From Loxodes magnus (lineage: Eukaryota; Ciliophora; Karyorelictea; Loxodida; Loxodidae), in contig CAMPDV010000384.1 of assembly GCA_946699065.1 (NCBI GenBank), positions 1 through 64,000 of the forward strand: a stretch of DNA of 64,000 nucleotides. Direction: 5' to 3'. The translations under genes were made by a program, and so were the position numbers. Under the pieces are notes generated by a model. That model worked only from the letters and a program-made list of their open reading frames with translations. It did not search any database and was not told the origin of the DNA. Shown piece after piece: positions 1 to 15,000 of this stretch (position 1 is its first letter; every line of letters starts with the position of its first letter).

Positions 1-3000
1 GTCCCATAGTCCTCACCGTCTAATCATGACTTCCCGATACGATGAACTCTGAATCACTGGATATAGCCACAGATCATACATAACTAGTGTGACCACTCAT
101 GGTCTTACAGGTACCTGTCTTGACGTCCCATAGTCTCACCGTCTAATCATGACTTCCCGATACGATGAACTCTGAATCACTGGATATAGCCACAGATCAT
201 ACATAACTAGTCTGACCACTCATGGTCTTACAGGTACCTGTCTTGACGTCCCATAGTCTCACCGTCTAATCATAACTTCCCGATACGATGAACTCTGAAT
301 CACTGGATATAGCCACAGATCATACATAACTAGTGTGACCACTCATGGTCTTACAGGTACCTGTCTTGACGTCCCCATAGTCTCACCGTCTAATCATGAC
401 TTCCCGATACGATGAACTCTGAATCACTGGATATAGCCACAGATCATACATAACTAGTCTGACCACTCATGGTCTTACAGGTACCTGTCTTGACGTCCCA
501 TAGTCTCACCGTCTAATCATAACTTCCCGATACGATGAACTCTGAATCACTGGATATAGCCACAGATGATACATAACTAGTGTGACCACTCATGGTCTTA
601 CAGGTACCTGTCTTGACGTCCCATAGTCTCACCGTCTAATCATAACTTCCCGATACGATGAACTCTGAATCACTGGATATAGCCACAGCATATACAGAAC
701 TAGTGTGACCACTCATGGTCTTACAGGTACCTGTCTTGACGTCCCATAGTCTCACCGTCTAATCTCAACTTCCCGATACGATGAACTCTGAATCACTGGA
801 TATAGCCACAGATCATACATAACTAGTCTGACCACTCATGGTCTTACAGGTACCTGTCTTGACGTCCCATAGTCTCACCGTCTAATCATGACTTCCCGAT
901 ACGATGAACTCTGAATCACTGGATATAGCCACAGCATATACAGAACTAGTGTGACCACTCATGGTCTTACAGGTACCTGTCTTGACGTCCCATAGTCTCA
1001 CCGTATTATCATAACTTCCCGATACGATGAACTCTGAATCACTGGATATAGCCACAGATAATACATGACTAGTGTGACCACTCATGGTCTTACAGGTACC
1101 TGTCTTGACGTCCCATAGTCTCACCGTCTAATCTTAACTTCCCGATACGATGAACTCTGAATCACTGGATATAGCCACAGCATATACAGAACTAGTGTGA
1201 CCACTCATGGTCTTACAGGTACCTGTCTTGACGTCCCATAGTCTCACCGTATTATCATAACTTCCCGATACAATGAACTCTGAATCACTGGATATAGCCA
1301 CAGATCATACATAACTAGTGTGACCACTCATGGTCTTACAGGTACCTGTCTTGACGTCCCATAGTCTCACCGTCTAATCATAACTTCCCGATACGATGAA
1401 CTCTGAATCACTGGATATAGCCACAGCATATACAGAACTAGTCTGACCACTCATGGTCTTACAGGTACCTGTCTTGACGTCCCATAGTCTCACCGTCTAA
1501 TCATAACTTCCCGATACGATGAACTCTGAATCACTGGATATAGCCACAGATGATACATAACTAGTCTGACCACTCATGGTCTTACAGGTACCTGTCTTGA
1601 CGTCTCATAGTCTCACCGTCTAATCATGACTTCCCGATACGATGAACTCTGAATCACTGGATATAGCCACAGCATATACAGAACTAGTCTGACCACTCAT
1701 GGTCTTACAGGTACCTGTCTTGACGTCCCATAGTCTCACCGTATTATCATAACTTCCGATACGATGAACTCTGAATCACTGGATATAGCCACAGCATATA
1801 CATAACTAGTCTGACCACTCATGGTCTTACAGGTACCTGTCTTGACGTCTCATAGTCTCACCGTCTAATCTCAACTTCCCGATACGATGAACTCTGAATC
1901 ACTGGATATAGACACAGCATATACAGAACTTGTGTGACCACTCATGGTCTTACAGGTACCTGTCTTGACGTCCCATAGTCTCACCGTCTAATCATGACTT
2001 CCCGATACGATGAACTCTGAATCACTGGATATAGCCACAGATCATACATAACTAGTGTGACCACTCATGGTCTTACAGGTACCTGTCTTGACGTCCCATA
2101 GTCTCACCGTCTAATCTTAACTTCCCGATACGATGAACTCTGAATCACTGGATATAGCCACAGCATATACAGAACTAGTGTGACCACTCATGGTCTTACA
2201 GGTACCTGTCTTGACGTCCCATAGTCTCACCGTCTAATCATAACTTCCCGATACGATGAACTCTGAATCACTGGATATAGCCACAGATCATACATAACTA
2301 GTGTGACCACTCATGGTCTTACAGGTACCTGTCTTGACGTCCCATAGTCTCACCGTCTAATCTCAACTTCCCGATACGATGAACTCTGAATCACTGGATA
2401 TAGCCACAGCATATACATAACTAGTCTGACCACTCATGGTCTTACAGGTACCTGTCTTGACGTCCCATAGTCTCACCGTCTAATCATGACTTCCGATACG
2501 ATGAACTCTGAATCACTGGATATAGCCACAGATCATACATAACTAGTCTGACCACTCATGGTCTTACAGGTACCTGTCTTGACGTCCCATAGTCTCACCG
2601 TCTAATCTTAACTTCCCGATACGATGAACTCTAAATCACTGGATATAGCCACAGATCATACATAACTAGTGTGGACCACTCATGGTCTTACAGGTACCTG
2701 TCTTGACGTCCCATAGTCTCACCGTCTAATCTTAACTTCCCGATACGATGAACTCTGAATCACTGGATATAGCCACAGATCATACATAACTAGTGTGACC
2801 ACTCATGGTCTTACAGGTACCTGTCTTGACGTCCCATAGTCTCACCGTATTATCTTAACTTCCCGATACGATGAACTCTGAATCACTGGATATAGCCACA
2901 GCATATACATAACTAGTCTGACCACTCATGGTCTTACAGGTACCTGTCTTGACGTCCCATAGTCTCACCGTCTAATCTTAACTTCCCGATACGATGAACT

Positions 3001-6000
3001 CTGAATCACTGGATATAGCCACAGCATATACAGAACTTGTGTGACCACTCATGGTCTTACAGGTACCTGTCTTGACGTCCCATAGTCTCACCGTCTAATC
3101 ATGACTTCCCGATACGATGAACTCTGAATCACTGGATATAGCCACAGATCATACATAACTAGTGTGACCACTCATGGTCTTACAGGTACCTGTCTTGACG
3201 TCCCATAGTCTCACCGTCTAATCATAACTTCCCGATACGATGAACTCTGAATCACTGGATATAGCCACAGCATATACAGAACTAGTCTGACCACTCATGG
3301 TCTTACAGGTACCTGTCTTGACGTCCCATAGTCTCACCGTATTATCATAACTTCCCGATACGATGAACTCTGAATCACTGGATATAGCCACAGCATATAC
3401 ATAACTAGTCTGACCACTCATGGTCTTACAGGTACCTGTCTTGACGTCCCATAGTCTCACCGTATTATCATAACTTCCCGATACGATGAACTCTGAATCA
3501 CTGGATAAAGCCACAGATCATACATAACTAGTCTGACCACTCATGGTCTTACAGGTACCTGTCTTGACGTCCCATAGTCTCACCGTCTAATCTGCACTTC
3601 CCGATACGATGAACTCTGAATCACTGGATATAGCCACAGATCATACATAACTAGTGTGACCACTCATGGTCTTACAGGTACCTGTCTTGACGTCCCATAG
3701 TCTCACCGTATTATCATAACTTCCCGATACGATGAACTCTGAATCACTGGATATAGCCACAGCATATACATAACTAGTCTGACCACTCATGGTCTTACAG
3801 GTACCTGTCTTGACGTCCCATAGTCTCACCGTCTAATCTCAACTTCCCGATACGATGAACTCTGAATCACTGGATATAGACACAGCATATACAGAACTAG
3901 TGTGACCACTCATGGTCTTACAGGTACCTGTCTTGACGTCCCATAGTCTCACCGTATTATTATAACTTCCCGATACGATGAACTCTGAATCACTGGATAT
4001 AGACACAGCATATACAGAACTAGTCTGACCACTCATGGTCTTACAGGTACCTGTCTTGACGTCCCATAGTCTCACCGTCTAATCATGACTTCCCGATACG
4101 ATGAACTCTGAATCACTGGATATAGCCACAGCATATACATAACTAGTGTGACCACTCATGGTCTTACAGGTACCTGTCTTGACGTCTCATAGTCTCACCG
4201 TCTAATCTTAACTTCCCGATACGATGAACTCTGAATCACTGGATATAGCCACAGCATATACAGAACTAGTGTGACCACTCATGGTCTTACAGGTACCTGT
4301 CTTGACGTCCCATAGTCTCACCGTATTATCATAACTTCCCGATACGATGAACTCTGAATCACTGGATATAGACACAGCATATACAGAACTTGTGTGACCA
4401 CTCATGGTCTTACAGGTACCTGTCTTGACGTCCCATAGTCTCACCGTCTAATCATGACTTCCCGATACGATGAACTCTGAATCACTGGATATAGCCACAG
4501 ATCATACATAACTAGTGTGACCACTCATGGTCTTACAGGTACCTGTCTTGACGTCCCATAGTCTCACCGTCTAATCATGACTTCCCGATACGATGAACTC
4601 TGAATCACTGGATATAGCCACAGCATATACAGAACTAGTGTGACCACTCATGGTCATACAGGTACCTGTCTTGACGTCCCATAGTCTCACCGTATAATCA
4701 TAACTTCCCGATACGATGAACTCTGAATCACTGGATATAGCCACAGCATATACATAACTAGTCTGACCACTCATGGTCTTAACAGGTACCTGTCTTGACG
4801 TCCCATAGTCTCACCGTCTAATCTACACTTCCCGATACGATGAACTCTGAATCACTGGATATAGCCACAGATGATACATAACTAGTGTGACCACTCATGG
4901 TCATACAGGTACCTGTCTTGACGTCCCATAGTCTCACCGTCTAATCTTAACTTCCCGATACGATGAACTCTGAATCACTGGATATAGCCACAGCATATAC
5001 AGAACTAGTGTGACCACTCATGGTCTTACAGGTACCTGTTTTGACGTCCCATAGTCTCACCGTATAATCATAACTTCCGATACGATGAACTCTGAATCAC
5101 TGGATATAGCCACAGATCATACATGACTAGTGTGACCACTCATGGTCTTACAGGTACCTGTCTTGACGTCCCATAGTCTCACCGTCTAATCATGACTTCC
5201 CGATACGATGAACTCTGAATCACTGGATATAGACACAGCATATACATAACTAGTGTGACCACTCATGGTCTTACAGGTACCTGTCTTGACGTCCCATAGT
5301 CTCACCGTCTAATCTTAACTTCCCGATACGATGAACTCTGAATCACTGGATATAGCCACAGCATATACAGAACTAGTGTGACCACTCATGGTCTTACAGG
5401 TACCTGTCTTGACGTCCCATAGTCTCACCGTCTAATCATAACTTCCCGATACGATGAACTCTGAATCACTGGATATAGCCACAGATCATACATGACTAGT
5501 GTGACCACTCATGGTCTTACAGGGTACCTGTCTTGACGTCCCATAGTCTCACCGTCTAATCTCAACTTCCCGATACGATGAACTCTGAATCACTGGATAT
5601 AGCCACAGCATATACATAACTAGTCTGACCACTCATGGTCTTACAGGTACCTGTCTTGACGTCTCATAGTCTCACCGTCTAATCATGACTTCCCGATACG
5701 ATGAACTCTGAATCACTGGATATAGCCACAGCATATACAGAACTAGTCTGACCACTCATGGTCTTACAGGTACCTGTCTTGACGTCCCATAGTCTCACCG
5801 TCTAATCTTAACTTCCCGATACGATGAACTCTGAATCACTGGATATAGCCACAGCATATACATAACTAGTGTGACCACTCATGGTCTTACAGGTACCTGT
5901 CTTGACGTCTCATAGTCTCACCGTCTAATCATGACTTCCCGATACGATGAACTCTGAATCACTGGATATAGCCACAGCATATACAGAACTAGTCTGACCA

Positions 6001-9000
6001 CTCATGGTCTTACAGGTACCTGTCTTGACGTCCCATAGTCTCACCGTATTATCTTAACTTCCCGATACGATGAACTCTGAATCACTGGATATAGCCACAG
6101 CATATACATAACTAGTCTGACCACTCATGGTCTTACAGGTACCTGTCTTGACGTCCCATAATCTCACCGTCTAATCTCCACTTCCCGATACGATGAACTC
6201 TGAATCACTGGATATAGCCACAGCATATACAGAACTAGTGTGACCACTCATGGTCATACAGGTACCTGTCTTGACGTCCCATAGTCTCACCGTATAATCA
6301 TAACTTCCCGATACGATGAACTCTGAATCACTGGATATAGCCACAGATCATACATAACTAGTCTGACCACTCATGGTCTTACAGGTACCTGTCTTGACGT
6401 CCCATAGTCTCACCGTATAATCATAACTTCCCGATACGATGAACTCTGAATCACTGGATATAGCCACAGCATATACATAACTAGTCTGACCACTCATGGT
6501 CATACAGGTACCTGTCTTGACGTCCCATAGTCTCACCGTATAATCATAACTTCCCGATACGATGAACTCTGAATCACTGGATATAGCCACAGCATATACA
6601 TAACTAGTGTGACCACTCATGGTCATACAGGTACCTGTCTTGACGTCCCATAGTCTCACCGTCTAATCTTAACTTCCCGATACGATGAACTCTGAATCAC
6701 TGGATATAGCCACAGCATATACAGAACTAGTGTGACCACTCATGGTCTTACAGGTACCTGTCTTGACGTCCCATAGTCTCACCGTCTAATCTCCACTTCC
6801 CGATACGATGAACTCTGAATCACTGGATATAGCCACAGATCATACATGACTAGTGTGACCACTCATGGTCTTACAGGTACCTGTTTTGACGTCCCATAGT
6901 CTCACCGTATAATCATAACTTCCCGATACGATGAACTCTGAATCACTGGATATAGCCACAGCATATACATAACTAGTCTGACCACTCATGGTCTTACAGG
7001 TACCTGTCTTGACGTCCCATAGTCTCACCGTCTAATCTTAACTTCCCGATACGATGAACTCTGAATCACTGGATATAGCCACAGATGATACATAACTAGT
7101 GTGACCACTCATGGTCATACAGGTACCTGTCTTGACGTCCCATAGTCTCACCGTCTAATCTTAACTTCCCGATACGATGAACTCTGAATCACTGGATATA
7201 GCCACAGCATATACAGAACTAGTGTGACCACTCATGGTCTTACAGGTACCTGTTTTGACGTCCCCATAGTCTCACCGTATAATCATAACTTCCCGATACG
7301 ATGAACTCTGAATCACTGGATATAGCCACAGATCATACATGACTAGTGTGACCACTCATGGTCTTACAGGTACCTGTCTTGACGTCCCATAGTCTCACCG
7401 TCTAATCTGCACTTCCCGATACGATGAACTCTGAATCACTGGATATAGACACAGCATATACAGAACTAGTGTGACCACTCATGGTCTTACAGGTACCTGT
7501 CTTGACGTCCCATAGTCTCACCGTCTAATCTTAACTTCCCGATACGATGAACTCTGAATCACTGGATATAGCCACAGCATATACAGAACTAGTGTGACCA
7601 CTCATGGTCTTACAGGTACCTGTCTTGACGTCCCATAGTCTCACCGTCTAATCATAACTTCCCGATACGATGAACTCTGAATCACTGGATATAGCCACAG
7701 ATCATACATGACTAGTGTGACCACTCATGGTCTTACAGGTACCTGTCTTGACGTCCCATAGTCTCACCGTCTAATCATGACTTCCCGATACGATGAACTC
7801 TGAATCACTGGATATAGCCACAGCATATACATAACTAGTGTGACCACTCATGGTCATACAGGTACCTGTCTTGACGTCCCATAGTCTCACCGTCTAATCT
7901 TAACTTCCCGATACGATGAACTCTGAATCACTGGATATAGCCACAGCATATACAGAACTAGTGTGACCACTCATGGTCTTACAGGTACCTGTTTTGACGT
8001 CCCATAGTCTCACCGTATAATCATAACTTCCCGATACGATGAACTCTGAATCACTGGATATAGCCACAGATCATACATGACTAGTGTGACCACTCATGGT
8101 CTTACAGGTACCTGTCTTGACGTCCCATAGTCTCACCGTCTAATCTGCACTTCCCGATACGATGAACTCTGAATCACTGGATATAGACACAGCATATACA
8201 GAACTAGTGTGACCACTCATGGTCTTACAGGTACCTGTCTTGACGTCCCATAGTCTCACCGTCTAATCTTAACTTCCCGATACGATGAACTCTGAATCAC
8301 TGGATATAGCCACAGCATATACAGAACTAGTGTGACCACTCATGGTCTTACAGGTACCTGTCTTGACGTCCCATAGTCTCACCGTCTAATCATAACTTCC
8401 CGATACGATGAACTCTGAATCACTGGATATAGCCACAGATCATACATGACTAGTGTGACCACTCATGGTCTTACAGGTACCTGTCTTGACGTCCCATAGT
8501 CTCACCGTCTAATCATGACTTCCCGATACGATGAACTCTGAATCACTGGATATAGCCACAGATCATACATAACTAGTCTGACCACTCATGGTCTTACAGG
8601 TACCTGTCTTGACGTCCCATAGTCTCACCGTCTAATCATAACTTCCCGATACGATGAACTCTGAATCACTGGATATAGCCACAGCATATACATAACTAGT
8701 CTGACCACTCATGGTCTTACAGGTACCTGTCTTGACGTCTCATAGTCTCACCGTCTAATCATGACTTCCCGATACGATGAACTCTGAATCACTGGATATA
8801 GCCACAGCATATACAGAACTAGTCTGACCACTCATGGTCTTACAGGTACCTGTCTTGACGTCCCATAGTCTCACCGTCTAATCATGACTTCCCGATACGA
8901 TGAACTCTGAATCACTGGATATAGCCACAGCATATACATAACTAGTGTGACCACTCATGGTCATACAGGTACCTGTCTTGACGTCCCATAGTCTCACCGT

Positions 9001-12000
9001 CTAATCATGACTTCCCGATACGATGAACTCTGAATCACTGGATATAGCCACAGCATATACAGAACTAGTCTGACCACTCATGGTCTTACAGGTACCTGTC
9101 TTGACGTCCCATAGTCTCACCGTATTATCTTAACTTCCCGATACGATGAACTCTGAATCACTGGATATAGCCACAGATCATACATAACTAGTCTGACCAC
9201 TCATGGTCTTACAGGTACCTGTCTTGACGTCCCATAGTCTCACCGTATTATCATAACTTCCCGATACGATGAACTCTGAATCACTGGATATAGCCACAGC
9301 ATATACATAACTAGTCTGACCACTCATGGTCTTACAGGTACCTGTCTTGACGTCTCATAGTCTCACCGTCTAATCTCAACTTCCCGATACGATGAACTCT
9401 GAATCACTGGATATAGCCACAGCATATACAGAACTAGTGTGACCACTCATGGTCTTACAGGTACCTGTCTTGACGTCCCATAGTCTCACCGTCTAATCTA
9501 CACTTCCCGATACGATGAACTCTGAATCACTGGATATAGCCACAGCATATACAGAACTAGTGTGACCACTCATGGTCATACAGGTACCTGTCTTGACGTC
9601 CCATAGTCTCACCGTCTAATCATGACTTCCGATACGATGAACTCTGAATCACTGGATATAGCCACAGCATATACAGAACTAGTGTGACCACTCATGGTCT
9701 TACAGGTACCTGTCTTGACGTCCCATAGTCTCACCGTCTAATCATAACTTCCCGATACGATGAACTCTGAATCACTGGATATAGACACAGCATATACAGA
9801 ACTTGTGTGACCACTCATGGTCTTACAGGTACCTGTCTTGACGTCCCATAGTCTCACCGTCTAATCATGACTTCCCGATACGATGAACTCTGAATCACTG
9901 GATATAGCCACAGATGATACATAACTAGTGTGACCACTCATGGTCTTACAGGTACCTGTCTTGACGTCCCATAGTCTCACCGTCTAATCTTAACTTCCCG
10001 ATACGATGAACTCTGAATCACTGGATATAGCCACAGATGATACATAACTAGTGTGACCACTCATGGTCTTACAGGTACCTGTCTTGACGTCCCATAGTCT
10101 CACCGTCTAATCATGACTTCCCGATACGATGAACTCTGAATCACTGGATATAGCCACAGCATATACATAACTAGTCTGACCACTCATGGTCTTACAGGTA
10201 CCTGTCTTGACGTCCCATAGTCTCACCGTATTATCATAACTTCCCGATACGATGAACTCTGAATCACTGGATATAGCCACAGATCATACATAACTAGTCT
10301 GACCACTCATGGTCTTACAGGTACCTGTCTTGACGTCCCATAGTCTCACCGTCTAATCATAACTTCCCGATACGATGAACTCTGAATCACTGGATATAGA
10401 CACAGCATATACATAACTAGTGTGACCACTCATGGTCTTACAGGTACCTGTCTTGACGTCCCATAGTCTCACCGTCTAATCTTAACTTCCCGATACGATG
10501 AACTCTGAATCACTGGATATAGCCACAGATGATACACAACTAGTGTGACCACTCATGGTCTTACAGGTACCTGTCTTGACGTCCCATAGTCCTCACCGTC
10601 TAATCTTAACTTCCCGATACGATGAACTCTGAATCACTGGATATAGCCACAGATCATACATAACTAGTGTGACCACTCATGGTCATACAGGTACCTGTCT
10701 TGACGTCCCATAGTCTCACCGTCTAATCTTAACTTCCCGATACGATGAACTCTGAATCACTGGATATAGCCACAGATCATACATAACTAGTGTGACCACT
10801 CATGGTCTTACAGGTACCTGTCTTGACGTCCCATAGTCTCACCGTCTAATCTACACTTCCCGATACGATGAACTCTGAATCACTGGATATAGCCACAGCA
10901 TATACATAACTAGTCTGACCACTCATGGTCTTACAGGTACCTGTCTTGACGTCCCATAGTCTCACCGTCTAATCTGCACTTCCCGATACGATGAACTCTG
11001 AATCACTGGATATAGACACAGCATATACAGAACTAGTGTGACCACTCATGGTCTTACAGGTACCTGTCTTGACGTCCCATAGTCTCCACCGTATTATCTT
11101 AACTTCCCGATACGATGAACTCTGAATCACTGGATATAGCCACAGATCATACATAACTAGTCTGACCACTCATGGTCTTACAGGTACCTGTCTTGACGTC
11201 CCATAGTCTCACCGTCTAATCATGACTTCCCGATACGATGAACTCTGAATCACTGGATATAGCCACAGCATATACAGAACTAGTCTGACCACTCATGGTC
11301 TTACAGGTACCTGTCTTGACGTCCCATAGTCTCACCGTCTAATCTCAACTTCCCGATACGATGAACTCTGAATCACTGGATATAGCCACAGCATATACAT
11401 AACTAGTCTGACCACTCATGGTCTTACAGGTACCTGTCTTGACGTCCATAGTCCTCACCGTTTAATCTTAACTTCCCGATACGATGAACTCTGAATCACT
11501 GGATATAGCCACAGATGATACACAACTAGTGTGACACTCATGGTCTTACAGGTACCTGTCTTGACGTCCCATAGTCTCACCGTCTAATCTTAACTTCCCG
11601 ATACGATGAACTCTGAATCACTGGATATAGCCACAGCATATACATAACTAGTCTGACCACTTATGGTCTTACAGGTACCTGTCTTGACGTCCCATAGTCT
11701 CACCGTATTATCATGACTTCCCGATACGATGAACTCTGAATCACTGGATATAGCCACAGCATATACATAACTAGTGTGACCACTCATGGTCTTACAGGTA
11801 CCTGTCTTGACGTCCCATAGTCTCACCGTCTAATCATGACTTCCCGATACGATGAACTCTGAATCACTGGATATAGCCACAGCATATACATAACTAGTGT
11901 GACCACTCATGGTCTTACAGGTACCTGTCTTGACGTCCCATAGTCTCACCGTCTAATCTTAACTTCCCGATACGATGAACTCTGAATCACTGGATATAGC

Positions 12001-15000
12001 CACAGATCATACATAACTAGTGTGACCACTCATGGTCTTACAGGTACCTGTCTTGACGTCCCATAGTCTCACCGTCTAATCATAACTTCCCGATACGATG
12101 AACTCTGAATCACTGGATATAGCCACAGCATATACATAACTAGTCTGACCACTCATGGTCTTACAGGTACCTGTCTTGACGTCCCATAGTCTCACCGTCT
12201 AATCATAACTTCCCGATACGATGAACTCTGAATCACTGGATATAGACACAGCATATACAGAACTAGTCTGACCACTCATGGTCTTACAGGTACCTGTCTT
12301 GACGTCCCATAGTCTCACCGTATTATCATAACTTCCCGATACGATGAACTCTGAATCACTGGATATAGCCACAGCATATACAGAACTAGTGTGACCACTC
12401 ATGGTCTTACAGGTACCTGTCTTGACGTCCCATAGTCTCACCGTCTAATCATAACTTCCCGATACGATGAACTCTGAATCACTGGATATAGCCACAGATC
12501 ATACATAACTAGTGTGACCACTCATGGTCTTACAGGTACCTGTCTTGACGTCCCATAGTCTCACCGTATTATCATAACTTCCCGATACGATGAACTCTGA
12601 ATCACTGGATATAGCCACAGCATATACATAACTAGTCTGACCACTCATGGTCTTACAGGTACCTGTCTTGACGTCCCATAGTCTCACCGTCTAATCTCAA
12701 CTTCCCGATACGATGAACTCTGAATCACTGGATATAGACACAGCATATACAGAACTAGTGTGACCACTCATGGTCTTACAGGTACCTGTCTTGACGTCCC
12801 ATAGTCTCACCGTATTATCATAACTTCCCGATACGATGAACTCTGAATCACTGGATATAGACACAGCATATACAGAACTAGTCTGACCACTCATGGTCTT
12901 ACAGGTACCTGTCTTGACGTCCCATAGTCTCACCGTCTAATCATGACTTCCCGATACGATGAACTCTGAATCACTGGATATAGCCACAGCATATACATAA
13001 CTAGTGTGACCACTCATGGTCTTACAGGTACCTGTCTTGACGTCTCATAGTCTCACCGTCTAATCTCCACTTCCCGATACGATGAACTCTGAATCACTGG
13101 ATATAGCCACAGGCATATACAGAACTAGTCTGACCACTCATGGTCTTACAGGTACCTGTCTTGACGTCCCATAGTCTCACCGTCTAATCTGCACTTCCCG
13201 ATACGATGAACTCTGAATCACTGGATATAGACACAGCATATACATAACTAGTGTGACCACTCATGGTCTTACAGGTACCTGTCTTGACGTCTCATAGTCT
13301 CACCGTCTAATCATGACTTCCCGATACGATGAACTCTGAATCACTGGATATAGCCACAGCATATACATAACTAGTCTGACCACTCATGGTCTTACAGGTA
13401 CCTGTCTTGACGTCTCATAGTCTCACCGTCTAATCATGACTTCCCGATACGATGAACTCTGAATCACTGGATATAGCCACAGCATATACATAACTAGTGT
13501 GACCACTCATGGTCTTACAGGTACCTGTCTTGACGTCCCATAGTCTCACCGTCTAATCTTAACTTCCCGATACGATGAACTCTGAATCACTGGATATAGC
13601 CACAGCATATACAGAACTAGTGTGACCACTCATGGTCTTACAGGTACCTGTCTTGACGTCCCATAGTCTCACCGTATTATCATAACTTCCCGATACGATG
13701 AACTCTGAATCACTGGATATAGCCACAGCATATACATAACTAGTCTGACCACTCATGGTCTTACAGGTACCTGTCTTGACGTCTCATAGTCTCACCGTCT
13801 AATCTCAACTTCCCGATACGATGAACTCTGAATCACTGGATATAGCCACAGCATATACAGAACTAGTGTGACCACTCATGGTCTTACAGGTACCTGTCTT
13901 GACGTCCCATAGTCTCACCGTCTAATCTACACTTCCCGATACGATGAACTCTGAATCACTGGATATAGCCACAGCATATACATAACTAGTGTGACCACTC
14001 ATGGTCATACAGGTACCTGTCTTGACATCCCATAGTCTCACCGTATTATCATAACTTCCCGATACGATGAACTCTGAATCACTGGATATAGCCACAGCAT
14101 ATACAGAACTAGTGTGACCACTCATGGTCTTACAGGTACCTGTCCTTGACGTCCCATAGTCCTCACCGTCTAATCATGACTTCCCGATACGATGAACTCT
14201 GAATCACTGGATATAGCCACAGCATATACATAACTAGTCTGACCACTCATGGTCTTACAGGTACCTGTCTTGACGTCCCATAGTCCTCACCGTCTAATCA
14301 TAACTTCCCGATACGATGAACTCTGAATCACTGGATATAGCCACAGATCATACATAACTAGTGTGACCACTCATGGTCTTACAGGTACCTGTCTTGACGT
14401 CCCATAGTCTCACCGTCTAATCATGACTTCCCGATACGATGAACTCTGAATCACTGGATATAGCCACAGCATATACAGAACTAGTCTGACCACTCATGGT
14501 CTTACAGGTACCTGTCTTGACGTCCCATAGTCTCACCGTCTAATCATAACTTCCCGATACGATGAACTCTGAATCACTGGATATAGCCACAGCATATACA
14601 TAACTAGTGTGACCACTCATGGTCTTACAGGTACCTGTCTTGACGTCCCATAGTCTCACCGTATTATCATAACTTCCCGATACGATGAACTCTGAATCAC
14701 TGGATATAGCCACAGCATATACATAACTAGTCTGACCACTCATGGTCTTACAGGTACCTGTCTTGACGTCCCATAGTCTCACCGTCTAATCTCAACTTCC
14801 CGATACGATGAACTCTGAATCACTGGATATAGACACAGCATATACAGAACTAGTGTGACCACTCATGGTCTTACAGGTACCTGTCTTGACGTCCCATAGT
14901 CTCACCGTATTATCATAACTTCCCGATACGATGAACTCTGAATCACTGGATATAGACACAGCATATACAGAACTAGTCTGACCACTCATGGTCTTACAGG